Positions 51,836 to 60,450 of a stretch of DNA of 64,000 nt are shown here, piece after piece. Source of the stretch: an uncultured Ruminococcus sp. (lineage in GTDB: Bacteria; Bacillota; Clostridia; Oscillospirales; Acutalibacteraceae); NCBI GenBank assembly GCA_902785555.1, contig CACZZB010000005.1:1-64000 (forward strand). Reading direction: 5' to 3'. Under the pieces are notes generated by a model. It searched no databases. It was not told the DNA's origin and worked only from the letters and a program-made list of their open reading frames with translations. The stretch's first letter is position 1. Every line of letters begins with the position of its first letter. A program made the translations under genes and the position numbers.

Positions 51836-52180
51836 TTATTTTTTCTTGAGGGTTATTTTTTTACCGAAATATTCCAATTCAAGAATATCTCCGTGCATTT
51901 TATAGTCAAGCGAAATAACTCCGTAATTATTTGAATTTACTATTATCTTACTATCCTCTATTATACAATCCTCGCTGAAATCCAATTTTTTATCGGATAT
52001 TTTTATTTTTCCCTCAGCGAATGAAACTATACCCTTATTTTCCCCCGATATATCTTCTATCTGCCATTGATATAAAGCAATCTCATCTTTTGCACAAGCC
52101 GGTGCTGCCCGTCTGCACGAAGATGTCATAATTATTGTCAGAATACATATCGTTATAATAATTCCTCTTTTAAGAAACAT
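51836..52180 (-). CDS. Small lipoprotein of unknown function
   Basis: A 114-residue putative lipoprotein: hydrophobic signal (residues 6-20) with a lipobox ending TSSC (C22), then a short domain of alternating beta strands (YQWQIEDIS, GIVSFAEGKIKIS, CIIEDSKIIVNS, GVISLDYKMHGDILELEYFG) ending KKITLKKK. The pattern resembles small lipocalin-like or META-type lipoproteins, but no family is certain. The ATG at 52180 has GGAG ten bases upstream; the GTG at 52189 is rejected. Confidence 0.7.
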   Translation of the reverse strand: MFLKRGIIITICILTIIMTSSCRRAAPACAKDEIALYQWQIEDISGENKGIVSFAEGKIKISDKKLDFSEDCIIEDSKIIVNSNNYGVISLDYKMHGDILELEYFGKKITLKKK

Positions 52181-52316
52181 CTGCTCCACTCTCCGCTTTC
52201 AGAATTCCACTCTAAAAAGTTATGCCTGAGCATTGGGAATTATGTATCAAAAATTTGTCACTTTTTGCTTCAATATTTGTTAAAACAATGAATTTTGCAA
52301 GTTTTAAAAAATTAAC

Positions 52317-52345
52317 TTGCATTTTTTAACGGTATATATTAGAAT
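52317..52345 (+). promoter_or_regulatory. Promoter of the aminotransferase gene
   Basis: TTGCAT (52317-52322) and TAGAAT (52340-52345), 17-base spacer. Confidence 0.7.
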
Positions 52346-52397
52346 AATGTAGGTTTTTTAATTAATTTTTGCATTATTTTTTAGGAGGACTTTTACA

Positions 52398-53657
52398 ATG
52401 CCGAATTATTCATCTATGGACAAAAACGCTCTTTGCAAGGAGCTTGAAAAACTCCAAGGCTATTATGAAAATTACAAGGCTCAGGGACTTTCCCTCAATA
52501 TGGCAAGAGGAAAGCCCGGTTCTGCTCAGCTTGATATTTCAAACGACCTTCTCTATGCTCTCACTCCCGAAACAAATTTCAAAACTTCCGACTGTCCCGA
52601 TTGCCGCAACTATGGCGGTCTTGAAGGTATCGCCGAAGCTCGTCAGCTTTTTGCCGATATGCTCGGTGTTGACATGAAAAATGTTATGGTAGGCGGAAAT
52701 TCAAGCCTTAACATGATGTTCGACACTATCGCCTGCATGATGGAAAATGTATGGGGAAATCAAGGAAAACTGAAATTCCTCTGCCCTGCCCCCGGATATG
52801 ACAGACATTTCGGTATTACTCAGTATTTCAATATAGAAATGATAACCGTTCCCATGACTTCAACAGGTCCCGATATGGACATGGTGGAAAAACTTGTCAG
52901 TGAGGACAGCTCAATAAAAGGTATCTGGTGTGTGCCTAAATATTCAAATCCTCAGGGTATCACTTACTCAGATGAAACTGTCAGAAGATTCGCTGCTTTG
53001 AAACCCGCTGCCAAGGATTTCAGAATCATGTGGGACAATGCGTATATAATCCATGATGTAAGCGATACTCCCGATACTCTCCTCAATATATTTGATGAAC
53101 TTAAAAAGAACGGCAAAGAAGATATGGCTTTTGAATTCTGCTCTACTTCAAAGATAACTTTCCCCGGTGCAGGCGTTGCTGCTCTTGCAGCTTCCGAAAA
53201 TAATCTCGCACTCCTCAAAAAACGCTACAATTTCCAAACTATCGGCTATGATAAACTTAATATGCTCCGTCATGTAAACTACTTCAAAAGCTTTGACGGT
53301 GTTCTTGCTCATATGCAGAAGCATAAAGCTGTTTTGCAGCCACGTTTCAACATGGTAACCGATACCCTCGAAAGAGAACTTGGCAACCTTGGTATTGCTC
53401 AGTGGACTAAACCGAACGGCGGTTATTTCGTAAGCGTTGATGTTATGGACGGCTGTGCTAAAAGAGTCGTAGCTCTTTGCAAAGAGGCAGGCGTTGTCCT
53501 CACAGGTGCAGGTGCTACCTATCCATACGGCAAAGACCCAAAAGACAGCAATATCCGTGTTGCTCCCACCTATCCCCCCGTTGATGAACTCGAAACAGCC
53601 ATGAATATATTCTGCGTATGTGTGAAGATAGCTGCTCTTGAAAAGCTTGTAAAATAA
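52398..53657 (+). CDS. Aminotransferase class I, MocR-like aspartate aminotransferase group
   Basis: A 419-residue pyridoxal-phosphate aminotransferase of the clostridial aspartate-aminotransferase group (PF12897-like). The N-terminal segment with MARGKPGSAQLDIS, the GGNSSLNMM cofactor loop, the PKYSNPQG segment, the WDNAY motif and the Schiff-base lysine in CSTSKITFPG (K252) are visible. It most likely exchanges amino groups between aspartate (or a related amino acid) and 2-oxoglutarate. TAGGAGG precedes the ATG; it is a single-gene unit with its own promoter and terminator. Confidence 0.92.
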   Translation: MPNYSSMDKNALCKELEKLQGYYENYKAQGLSLNMARGKPGSAQLDISNDLLYALTPETNFKTSDCPDCRNYGGLEGIAEARQLFADMLGVDMKNVMVGGNSSLNMMFDTIACMMENVWGNQGKLKFLCPAPGYDRHFGITQYFNIEMITVPMTSTGPDMDMVEKLVSEDSSIKGIWCVPKYSNPQGITYSDETVRRFAALKPAAKDFRIMWDNAYIIHDVSDTPDTLLNIFDELKKNGKEDMAFEFCSTSKITFPGAGVAALAASENNLALLKKRYNFQTIGYDKLNMLRHVNYFKSFDGVLAHMQKHKAVLQPRFNMVTDTLERELGNLGIAQWTKPNGGYFVSVDVMDGCAKRVVALCKEAGVVLTGAGATYPYGKDPKDSNIRVAPTYPPVDELETAMNIFCVCVKIAALEKLVK

Positions 53658-53666
53658 TCTTTGTTC

Positions 53667-53697
53667 AGCCGGACTTATAAAACAGTCCGGCTCTTTG
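53667..53697 (+). terminator. Terminator after the aminotransferase gene
   Basis: Perfect 9-bp stem AGCCGGACT (53667-53675) with AGTCCGGCT (53684-53692), then a T-rich stretch. Confidence 0.88.
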
Positions 53698-53829
53698 ATT
53701 TTGACAAAAATCCAACATATTTTTTGTGTATTTTTATTTTCAAATATCTGCACATAGTATTTTAATGAAAATTTCTCCTTTTTTTATTGCATTTTCAAAA
53801 AACTTTTGACATATTTAATTAAAAAATAT

Positions 53830-53858
53830 TTGACTTTTATAGACAAAATATATATAAT
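53830..53858 (+). promoter_or_regulatory. Promoter of secD-secF
   Basis: TTGACT (53830-53835) and TATAAT (53853-53858) with a 17-base spacer, 68 bases before secD. Confidence 0.82.
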
Positions 53859-53925
53859 TAATCTTGATATGTTCGTTTGACGATAAACGGACTGACACTA
53901 ATATAAACATATTGGAGGATACCGT

Positions 53926-55275
53926 ATGAAAAAAATTGGCAAACCGGTGTTCTTCATCGTATTTGTTCTGATACTTGCTTTGGCATATACATCTATATTC
54001 GGTGTATACGGTGAAAACGGTGACTTTGATGTCACATATATCAAAGGTATCAACGATATTCGATGGGGCATCGACATCAACGGCGGTGTTGAAGCGGTTT
54101 TTGCACCTGCTGACGGCATTGACGCTGATGAAACTCAAATGGAAGATGTCAAGGGCATACTTGACTCCCGTCTTGTCGGTCAGAACATCACCGACTATGA
54201 AGTTTATCCCGACTATGAACACGACAGGATAACTATTCGTTTCCCGTGGAAATCCGATGAAAAGGATTATGACCCTGACGCTGCTATCGCCGAACTCGCT
54301 TCTACATCAGAACTTTCATTCAAAGGCGGTACAGAATCCTCGGGCGAGGTTCTTCTCACAGGTAAAGATGTAAAACGTGCCTATGCTACATATCAGCAGG
54401 GAAATACAAGCTCGGCAGCACAGTATGTTGTAGGTCTTGAATTCAATGACGAAGGAAAAGAAAAATTCAAAACGGCTACATCAAATTATGTAGGTCAGCA
54501 AATATCTATCTGGATGGATGATGAACTGCTTTCGGCTCCTACCGTAAACGAAGCTATCGACAGCGGAAGTGCTGTAATTACAGGCAATTTCACTTCAAAG
54601 AGTGCTACTGCTCTTGCTAATAAAATCAATGCAGGTGCATTGCCCTTCAAGCTCGTTGTTGAAAGCTACGGTACTATAAGTCCTTCTCTCGGCAGCAACG
54701 CTTTACAGGCTATGGGTATCTCTGCAATAGTCGCTCTTGCTCTTATCTGTGCATTTATGCTCATTATGTACAGACTCCCCGGCTTTATCGCTTTTATAGC
54801 TCTTATCGGTCAGTTGTCTATTTCTATAATGGCCGTTTCGGGATATTTCACAATATTCCCGAGCTTTACCATGACAATTCCCGGTATTGCAGGTCTTATT
54901 CTCTCAATCGGTATGGGCGTTGACGCAAATATCATCACTGCCGAAAGAATCAAAGATGAACTCTGGACAGGCAAAACTCTTGACGGCTGTATCAGAAACG
55001 GTACAAAAGGCAGTTTCTCAGCTATATTCGACGGAAACATCACCGTTATAATCGTTGCCGTTATACTTATACTCGTATTTGGTCCGGCTAATATCCTTTC
55101 ATCTTTGTTCGGTGTTTCAACGACCGGTCTTATATACGCTTTCGGTTATACTCTCCTTGTCGGCGTTATCTCCAACTTCATCATGGGTGTTGCAGCTTCA
55201 AGACTTATGCTCCGCTCAGCTTCAGGATATAAGTTCCTCAGAAATAAAAAATTATATGGAGGTGCTAAGTCATGA
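53926..55275 (+). CDS. secD: Protein translocase subunit SecD
   Basis: SecD, with SecF, uses the proton gradient to pull exported proteins through the SecYEG channel. The 449-residue product has one N-terminal membrane segment, a large external P1 domain (starting WGIDINGGVEAVF), and a C-terminal block of five membrane segments with conserved LRAGALP-like INAGALPFKLVV, GMGVDANIITAERIKDEL and GTKGSFSAIFDGN. SecD's Asp in GVDAN is part of the proton path. The stop overlaps secF by 4 bp. Confidence 0.96.
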   Translation: MKKIGKPVFFIVFVLILALAYTSIFGVYGENGDFDVTYIKGINDIRWGIDINGGVEAVFAPADGIDADETQMEDVKGILDSRLVGQNITDYEVYPDYEHDRITIRFPWKSDEKDYDPDAAIAELASTSELSFKGGTESSGEVLLTGKDVKRAYATYQQGNTSSAAQYVVGLEFNDEGKEKFKTATSNYVGQQISIWMDDELLSAPTVNEAIDSGSAVITGNFTSKSATALANKINAGALPFKLVVESYGTISPSLGSNALQAMGISAIVALALICAFMLIMYRLPGFIAFIALIGQLSISIMAVSGYFTIFPSFTMTIPGIAGLILSIGMGVDANIITAERIKDELWTGKTLDGCIRNGTKGSFSAIFDGNITVIIVAVILILVFGPANILSSLFGVSTTGLIYAFGYTLLVGVISNFIMGVAASRLMLRSASGYKFLRNKKLYGGAKS

Positions 55276-56357
55276 TGCGACAGAAATTCCATATAGATTT
55301 TGTAAAAAAGTCAAAAATATTCTTCTGCATCTCTCTCGGAATAATGCTTGTATGCCTTATCCTCAACCTTGTACTGCTCCCGACTATCGTTGATATACAG
55401 TTTACAGGCGGTACTATCATAAAATACAACTTTGGCGGTGAACCCGCTCACACTGCAGTCGAAAAAACCGTCAAAGATACTCTCAAAGGCATTGACGCTC
55501 TCAAGAATGAAAAAGTGGACTTTTCATACAGTGAAAACCTTGCCGCAAGTTCAAATGATGATACAAAACACATCATCTCTCTCCAGTTTACGGGCAACAA
55601 AGCTGTATCAATCGAACATAAACAGGCTATCACAGATGCTCTGCAAAAAGAATATCCCGATAACAGCTTCGCAGAAGAATCCTCTACTGCAGTTGATGCT
55701 TCAAAGGGTGCAAACTTCTTCCTGAAATGTATTATCGCTGTTATAATCGCTGCTGTACTGATGATATTCTATGTAGCGATACGTTTCAGAAAAATAGGTG
55801 GTCTTTCGGCAGGTGTCATGGCAGTCGTTGCACTTATACATGACCTTATCATAGTTTACTTCACTTTTGTAATATTCAGAATGCCGCTCAATGACAACTT
55901 TATTGCCGTTGTACTCATGATACTCGGCTATTCTCTCAACGATACTATCGTTATCTATGACCGTGTACGTGAAAACAGAAGAAAATCAGGTCCAAAAACC
56001 ACAACTGCCGAACTTGTAAATAGCAGTCTTAACCAGTGCTTTACAAGAACTATCTGTACTTCCATCACTACCATCATAGCAATAGGCTCTGTTCTCGTTG
56101 TTTCACTTATCTACGGTATAAGCTCAATTATCAGCTTTGCACTTCCTATGATGATAGGTCTTATCTCAGGTTCATATTCATCTCTCTGCATTGCCGCTCC
56201 TCTGTGGGTATTGTGGAAAAATCATCAGGCAAAAGTAAAAGCCGAGAAAAAGAAAAACGGCACATCAAAGAAATCCAAAAAAGAAAAGAAAAACACCAAC
56301 GATACAAAAAAAGCTGTTTCGGCTGAAAAAGAAGAAGATACTTCTTCCGAAGACTGA
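55272..56357 (+). CDS. secF: Protein translocase subunit SecF
   Basis: SecF is the partner of SecD in proton-driven export. The 361-residue product has an N-terminal membrane segment, the DIQFTGGTIIKYNFGG motif, an external P4-like domain and five more membrane segments with GYSLNDTIVIYDRVREN, the signature of SecF. It ends in a long Lys/Glu/Asn/Thr-rich cytoplasmic tail (about residues 320-361). The ATG overlaps the secD stop (ATGATGA) with GGAGG nine bases upstream. Unfused secD and secF, as here, are one of the two arrangements in Firmicutes. Confidence 0.96.
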   Translation: MMRQKFHIDFVKKSKIFFCISLGIMLVCLILNLVLLPTIVDIQFTGGTIIKYNFGGEPAHTAVEKTVKDTLKGIDALKNEKVDFSYSENLAASSNDDTKHIISLQFTGNKAVSIEHKQAITDALQKEYPDNSFAEESSTAVDASKGANFFLKCIIAVIIAAVLMIFYVAIRFRKIGGLSAGVMAVVALIHDLIIVYFTFVIFRMPLNDNFIAVVLMILGYSLNDTIVIYDRVRENRRKSGPKTTTAELVNSSLNQCFTRTICTSITTIIAIGSVLVVSLIYGISSIISFALPMMIGLISGSYSSLCIAAPLWVLWKNHQAKVKAEKKKNGTSKKSKKEKKNTNDTKKAVSAEKEEDTSSED

Positions 56358-56367
56358 TAAATAATCG

Positions 56368-56408
56368 AACAGTGCAGGAACGATAAAAAATTCCTGCACT
56401 GTTTTTTG
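56368..56408 (+). terminator. Terminator after secF
   Basis: Perfect 13-bp stem AACAGTGCAGGAA (56368-56380) with TTCCTGCACTGTT (56391-56403), followed by TTTT. Confidence 0.95.
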
Positions 56409-56499
56409 CATTTTTTTACCAAAAACTATGGTTTTTTGACAATTATTATGTTATAATTACCTTGTAAATTTTAATTTTTTATAAAAGGAGATAATCTTT

Positions 56500-57036
56500 A
56501 TGCAGAATATCTGGCATGATATGGATTCATCAAGAATCAATCCCGATAATTTTATGGTCGTTATCGAAATTCCCAAAGGCAGTAAAACAAAGTATGAACT
56601 TGATAAACAAAGCGGTCTGCTCAAACTTGACCGTATACTTCATACCTCTACACATTACCCTGCAAACTACGGCTTTATCCCCCGTACATACGCTGATGAC
56701 CTTGATCCGCTCGATGTCCTTGTCCTCTGCTCCGAACCGATAGTACCTCTTACCATCATCCAATGCTATCCCATAGGCGTTATCACTATGCTTGACAACG
56801 GCAGAAATGACGAAAAAATTATCGCTATCCCCTTCAACGACCCTACTTACAACGAATATACAGATATTTCCGAACTTCCCAAGCATATCTTTGAAGAAAT
56901 GACTCACTTCTTCACAGTCTATAAGGCTCTCGAAAACAAAGAAACTGTCGTTGACGAAGTCAAAGGCAAACAGGAAGCTCTCGCTATCATCGAAGCTACC
57001 ATCAAAAACTACAAGGAGAAATTCGGCTCTGTATGA
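56500..57036 (+). CDS. ppa: Inorganic pyrophosphatase
   Basis: A soluble family I inorganic pyrophosphatase that removes pyrophosphate from biosynthesis. The 178-residue product has [15 protein letters not shown], the [24 protein letters not shown] region (with DxDPLDVLV metal-binding aspartates; shown as [10 protein letters not shown]) and a [10 protein letters not shown] segment. AAAGGAG precedes the ATG, and an extended -10 (TGTTATAAT) lies about 50 bases upstream. The stop overlaps the next gene by 4 bp. Confidence 0.96.
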   Translation: MQNIWHDMDSSRINPDNFMVVIEIPKGSKTKYELDKQSGLLKLDRILHTSTHYPANYGFIPRTYADDLDPLDVLVLCSEPIVPLTIIQCYPIGVITMLDNGRNDEKIIAIPFNDPTYNEYTDISELPKHIFEEMTHFFTVYKALENKETVVDEVKGKQEALAIIEATIKNYKEKFGSV

Positions 57037-58034
57037 ATAACAACGAAAAAGAAAAGAAAAGGGAAGTAAAAGTCATAAACAAGCCTAAAAAAAAGCGTGC
57101 TCTTGCAACTCCATCATATATTATCAGGATTTGCCTTATAATATGCTTTGTTCTGTGTATACTTCTATTAAGCTCACCTTTTTTGAGTGCCAGGCTTTAT
57201 ATAACCGAAGACCTTGAAATAACTACTGCTGCAAATGAAGCTTACAGCAAATCGCCTTCACAGGAAGAACTCAACAATGCGGAAAAAGAACTCCGTACCG
57301 CTTTGGATAACCTTGAAAAAATAGAGATAAAGTCCGAAAGCGAATCTTCCAAATTGCCTGTTTCACAGACAAATGTTATGGCTCTCAGTTCAGCTAATTT
57401 CCAATGGTCATATACTGTTTCGCAAGGTATCGACGCAAGACCACTTGCCGAACTTATTGATGAAGTCAGAAACCTCAACAAACGTCCGTACACTTCCGAA
57501 TCCGTACAGGCTCTGAACAAAGCTCTGCTCAATGCCCAGAAAACTCTCCGTGCATCTGTCGTTGTTTCCCAAAGTGTCCTTCAGATGCTTCTCGGCGGTG
57601 CGATAGGAGAATCTCTCGGCAATATAAAAAGTCTCGGAAATACCATCTCCCATTCAATGTTTGCCATGATACTTGCCGGTATACCGCTTGTCTGCTTCAT
57701 GGTACTCTGCTTTGACAAAAGAAGCCACCTCAAACACATTATCTGCATGGTGGGAGCAATTGTATGTCTTGCTGTAATATTTGCCGTTCTTTATCCGTTT
57801 GTCGGACGAGGTGCTGTACTTTCGATAATACTTTATATTATAATTTTCATTCTGAACCTGTCAAGCATATATGCCAAACAGCAGGAGGATTATATCATAA
57901 AGCATCCCGAAAAAGAACCTGAATTCACTGAAAAGCACCCGCATTTTGTCAAGGCTCTCATCAATTACAAAGCATTTGTAAAATATGCCGCTGAACCGCA
58001 GGTCAAATCTAAGAATAAAAAAAAGAAAAAATGA
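57033..58034 (+). CDS. FIVAR-like membrane protein of unknown function
   Basis: A 333-residue protein with a basic N-terminus ([16 protein letters not shown]), a membrane segment near residues 30-52, an external helical region (about 60-200) and three more membrane segments (about 208-228, 235-258 and 262-282), ending in a Lys-rich cytoplasmic tail. The external part contains two stretches of FIVAR type: [20 protein letters not shown] and [19 protein letters not shown] followed by [15 protein letters not shown] modules bind sugars or surface ligands in Gram-positive proteins. It overlaps ppa by 4 bp, so it is expressed with a housekeeping enzyme although no functional link is apparent. Confidence 0.75.
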   Translation: MNNNEKEKKREVKVINKPKKKRALATPSYIIRICLIICFVLCILLLSSPFLSARLYITEDLEITTAANEAYSKSPSQEELNNAEKELRTALDNLEKIEIKSESESSKLPVSQTNVMALSSANFQWSYTVSQGIDARPLAELIDEVRNLNKRPYTSESVQALNKALLNAQKTLRASVVVSQSVLQMLLGGAIGESLGNIKSLGNTISHSMFAMILAGIPLVCFMVLCFDKRSHLKHIICMVGAIVCLAVIFAVLYPFVGRGAVLSIILYIIIFILNLSSIYAKQQEDYIIKHPEKEPEFTEKHPHFVKALINYKAFVKYAAEPQVKSKNKKKKK

Positions 58035-58079
58035 TAATCTATCTGTCAGCTAAATCATATCATAAAGGAGTTAATTAAA

Positions 58080-58391
58080 ATGTCAGCTATTGAAATTACA
58101 AGTCAGAATTTTGATAAAGAAGTTTTACAGTCCCCTGTACCCGTACTGCTCGATTTCTGGGCTTCATGGTGCGGTCCGTGCAGAATGTTATCACCCGTTG
58201 TCGAGGAAATATCAAACGAATATTCCAATATCAAGGTAGGCAAGATAAACGTTGACGAACAGTCGGAGCTTGCACAACAGTTCGGTATCATGAGTATCCC
58301 TACACTTGTTGTATTCAAGAACGGAAAAAACATTGATACAAGAGTCGGTGTAAGACCTAAATCCGATATTCTTGCAATGCTCGGTCTTTGA
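58080..58391 (+). CDS. trxA: Thioredoxin
   Basis: A 103-residue thioredoxin that reduces disulfides in cytoplasmic proteins. The active site is WCGPC (C31, C34), with the cis-proline in SIPTLVVFKNG and the buried Asp in VLLDFWA. AAAGGAG precedes the ATG. It follows the FIVAR-like gene by 45 bp and may share the ppa transcript; a terminator follows. Confidence 0.97.
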   Translation: MSAIEITSQNFDKEVLQSPVPVLLDFWASWCGPCRMLSPVVEEISNEYSNIKVGKINVDEQSELAQQFGIMSIPTLVVFKNGKNIDTRVGVRPKSDILAMLGL

Positions 58392-58402
58392 TAACAAAAT
58401 CA

Positions 58403-58440
58403 AAAAGCGACTGAATTTTATTTCAGCCGCTTTTATTTTT
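58403..58440. terminator. Bidirectional terminator between trxA and proC
   Basis: Stem AAAAGCGACTGAA (58403-58415) with TTCAGCCGCTTTT (58422-58434), one mismatch, flanked by T-rich sequence on the right and A-rich on the left. Confidence 0.88.
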
Positions 58441-58450
58441 TATAGGAAAT

Positions 58451-59347
58451 TTATTTGCCCAATTCCTCGGCTCTCTTTGTACAAGCCGCCATTGCATCAG
58501 CTATTATCTGTGACACATTGTTATCATTGAGAACTTTCACTGCTTCTATTGTAGTTCCGCCCTTTGAACATACTTTTTCGATAAGTTCGTCGGGGGTATT
58601 TCCGCTTGAACGGAGCATTGCCGCACTTCCCTCAAATGTCTTGCTCACGAGATTCAACGCAACATCCTTGTCAATTCCAACCGACACTGCATAGTCTATC
58701 ATTGCCTTTGCAAAAAGATATACATAAGCCGGACTGCTTCCGTTTACCGCTATAACTGCATTCATCTGTTCTTCGGGGATAACTGCAACTTCTCCCGCAT
58801 TTGCGAACATATCATAAACTTCCTCAAAGTCTTCATCAGATATATTATCGGAACGGCACATTGCTGTTGCACCTTTTCCCAAAAGCAACGGTGTATTCGG
58901 CATTACCCTTACCATAGGACACTCCGCACCAAGTCCTTTACGGACATACTCTATTGAAATTCCTGCCGCTATCGTCACAAATACTTTCTTATCAGTTACA
59001 GAGGGCTTTATTTCTTCAAGCACTTCATCATAATTCTGCGGCTTTACTGCAAGAACGATTATATCACACTTTTCAACGAGTTCCTCTGATATATACATTA
59101 TATTCACGCCCATGTCTGCCATTTTCTTAAGCTGTCTGACATTGCAGTCATAAACATATATCTCACTTACAAGCTTACCCGATTTCAAAAGCCCTTTGAC
59201 TATTGCCGTTGCCATATTTCCTGCTCCTATAAAGCCTATCTTCTTTCCCTCGGCAATATTCGATATACCCGTTGATATCCCTGTCGATATACCGTTTACG
59301 AGATTTCCCATAAATTTCTTTGCTTCTTTCAAATCGTCACCAAACAT
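58451..59347 (-). CDS. proC: Pyrroline-5-carboxylate reductase
   Basis: ProC performs the last step of proline synthesis, reducing pyrroline-5-carboxylate with NAD(P)H. The 298-residue protein has the Rossmann motif GFIGAGNMATAIV, the MPNTP loop, and the C-terminal dimer helix region with GSSPAYVYLF and GGTTIEA. Unlike typical ProC (about 265-270 residues), it has a 35-residue N-terminal extension containing a small tandem repeat (GISTGISTGIS). GAGG lies eight bases before the ATG at 59347, supporting the extended start. A MITE-like element begins 22 bp upstream, in the expected promoter region. Confidence 0.94.
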   Translation of the reverse strand: MFGDDLKEAKKFMGNLVNGISTGISTGISNIAEGKKIGFIGAGNMATAIVKGLLKSGKLVSEIYVYDCNVRQLKKMADMGVNIMYISEELVEKCDIIVLAVKPQNYDEVLEEIKPSVTDKKVFVTIAAGISIEYVRKGLGAECPMVRVMPNTPLLLGKGATAMCRSDNISDEDFEEVYDMFANAGEVAVIPEEQMNAVIAVNGSSPAYVYLFAKAMIDYAVSVGIDKDVALNLVSKTFEGSAAMLRSSGNTPDELIEKVCSKGGTTIEAVKVLNDNNVSQIIADAMAACTKRAEELGK

Positions 59348-59368
59348 TTTTTACACCTCATTAATAAT

Positions 59369-59565
59369 ATTTTTAAAATCCCGACTTGCACACGGCACCT
59401 AAAACAGTCCTGTATCAGTGCGATTTATGTGTGCATATTTCTTGGATTGGGATTTTGAAAATCCCAAAATGTCATTTTCAAATTTCTAAAATATGCATAT
59501 TTACCGTACTTTTGGGTTTGATTAGAGAAAAATAGGTGCTGTATGCAAGTCGGGATTTTATTTTT
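59369..59565. mobile_element. MITE-like element with 27-bp terminal inverted repeats
   Basis: The 185-bp core (59375-59559) begins AAAATCCCGACTTGCA and ends with the inverted copy; the 27-bp ends match at 25 positions. ATTTTT at 59369-59374 and again at 59560-59565 looks like a 6-bp target duplication, though AT-richness weakens this. An internal perfect palindrome TTGGGATTTT-G-AAAATCCCAA (59447-59467) joins what look like a right end and a left end, splitting the element into parts of about 82 and 102 bp. GTGCATATTT and AAATATGCAT further pair across the centre, so the whole can fold back. No reading frame is inside; it is non-autonomous. Confidence 0.78.
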
Positions 59566-60289
59566 ATTTAAAAAGAACGTCGATAGCTTCAAAAATATCT
59601 CCGCTCATTATCTGATATTTCGCCAAAAGCTCCCCTTTTATCTCAGGAGAAATATTAGTATGCAGATACAATGAATCTATACCCGCATTGTATGACCCTT
59701 TTATATCCGTTATATAGTCATTACCTATCATAATGCTTTCTTTTGGGTCAAGACTATGCTTTTTCAGAATATGCTGATAGAATTTTATATCAGGCTTTGC
59801 ACAGCCCACATCAGATGATATTATCACATCTTCAAATTCATCATATATCCCGAGCATACGAATTTCAGGCTCTGTAAATATCCTTTGTGCATTTGACAGA
59901 AGATATGCTTTTCCGCCTGTCGAATGTATCTTATCGAATAATTCATGCACTCCGTCATATAATTTTATATACTTCAATGACAATGCCCTGAATGTAACTC
60001 CCATTGACTTTGCAAGCTCCAGTGAACATTCCGCACCTTTTTCGGTGAACATTCTCTGAAAAACATATTCTATCTGCGGTTCGGGATTTGTGGTATATTT
60101 TTCCGACGGTATAGCCTCTATCTGCTCGCTAAGATACTTCCAATATGCCTTTTTGAGCTCATTGGGAGTGTAGTTTGCACCGTTCATTGAATATATCACC
60201 GACATATTTTTCCAAAGGCTCGGCTTCCACTCATTCGTATTTATATCTACCAAAGTTCCATACAAATCAAATATATAATTCTTATACAT
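59564..60289 (-). CDS. HAD-family hydrolase with DLYGT motif
   Basis: A 242-residue haloacid-dehalogenase superfamily hydrolase. The nucleophile is Asp8 in FDLYGTL; motif II is LLSNAQ, motif III Lys is in GCAKPD and motif IV is IGNDYITDI. The residue two after the nucleophile is Tyr rather than the usual Asp general acid of phosphatases, a variant shared with haloacid dehalogenases and some uncharacterised HADs, so substrate class is unclear. A C1-type helical cap lies between motifs I and II. The ATG at 60289 has CGGAG seven bases upstream. The stop codon sits at the edge of the MITE-like element. Confidence 0.88.
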   Translation of the reverse strand: MYKNYIFDLYGTLVDINTNEWKPSLWKNMSVIYSMNGANYTPNELKKAYWKYLSEQIEAIPSEKYTTNPEPQIEYVFQRMFTEKGAECSLELAKSMGVTFRALSLKYIKLYDGVHELFDKIHSTGGKAYLLSNAQRIFTEPEIRMLGIYDEFEDVIISSDVGCAKPDIKFYQHILKKHSLDPKESIMIGNDYITDIKGSYNAGIDSLYLHTNISPEIKGELLAKYQIMSGDIFEAIDVLFK

Positions 60290-60390
60290 AACAAAACTCC
60301 GTTTCTTTTTTGCTTCTATTTTAATACATAATCCAAATTTATGCAACAAAATTCCAATAATTTCCTTTGACAAAATTCTTTTGAAAATTA

Positions 60391-60419
60391 TTGTATCAAA
60401 ATTATTTATGTGCTATAAT
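60391..60419 (+). promoter_or_regulatory. Promoter of the lipoprotein gene
   Basis: TTGTAT (60391-60396) and TATAAT (60414-60419) with a 17-base spacer, 31 bases before the start codon. Confidence 0.8.
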
Positions 60420-60450
60420 TCTTTAATAACCTATAAAGGAGTACATCTCT

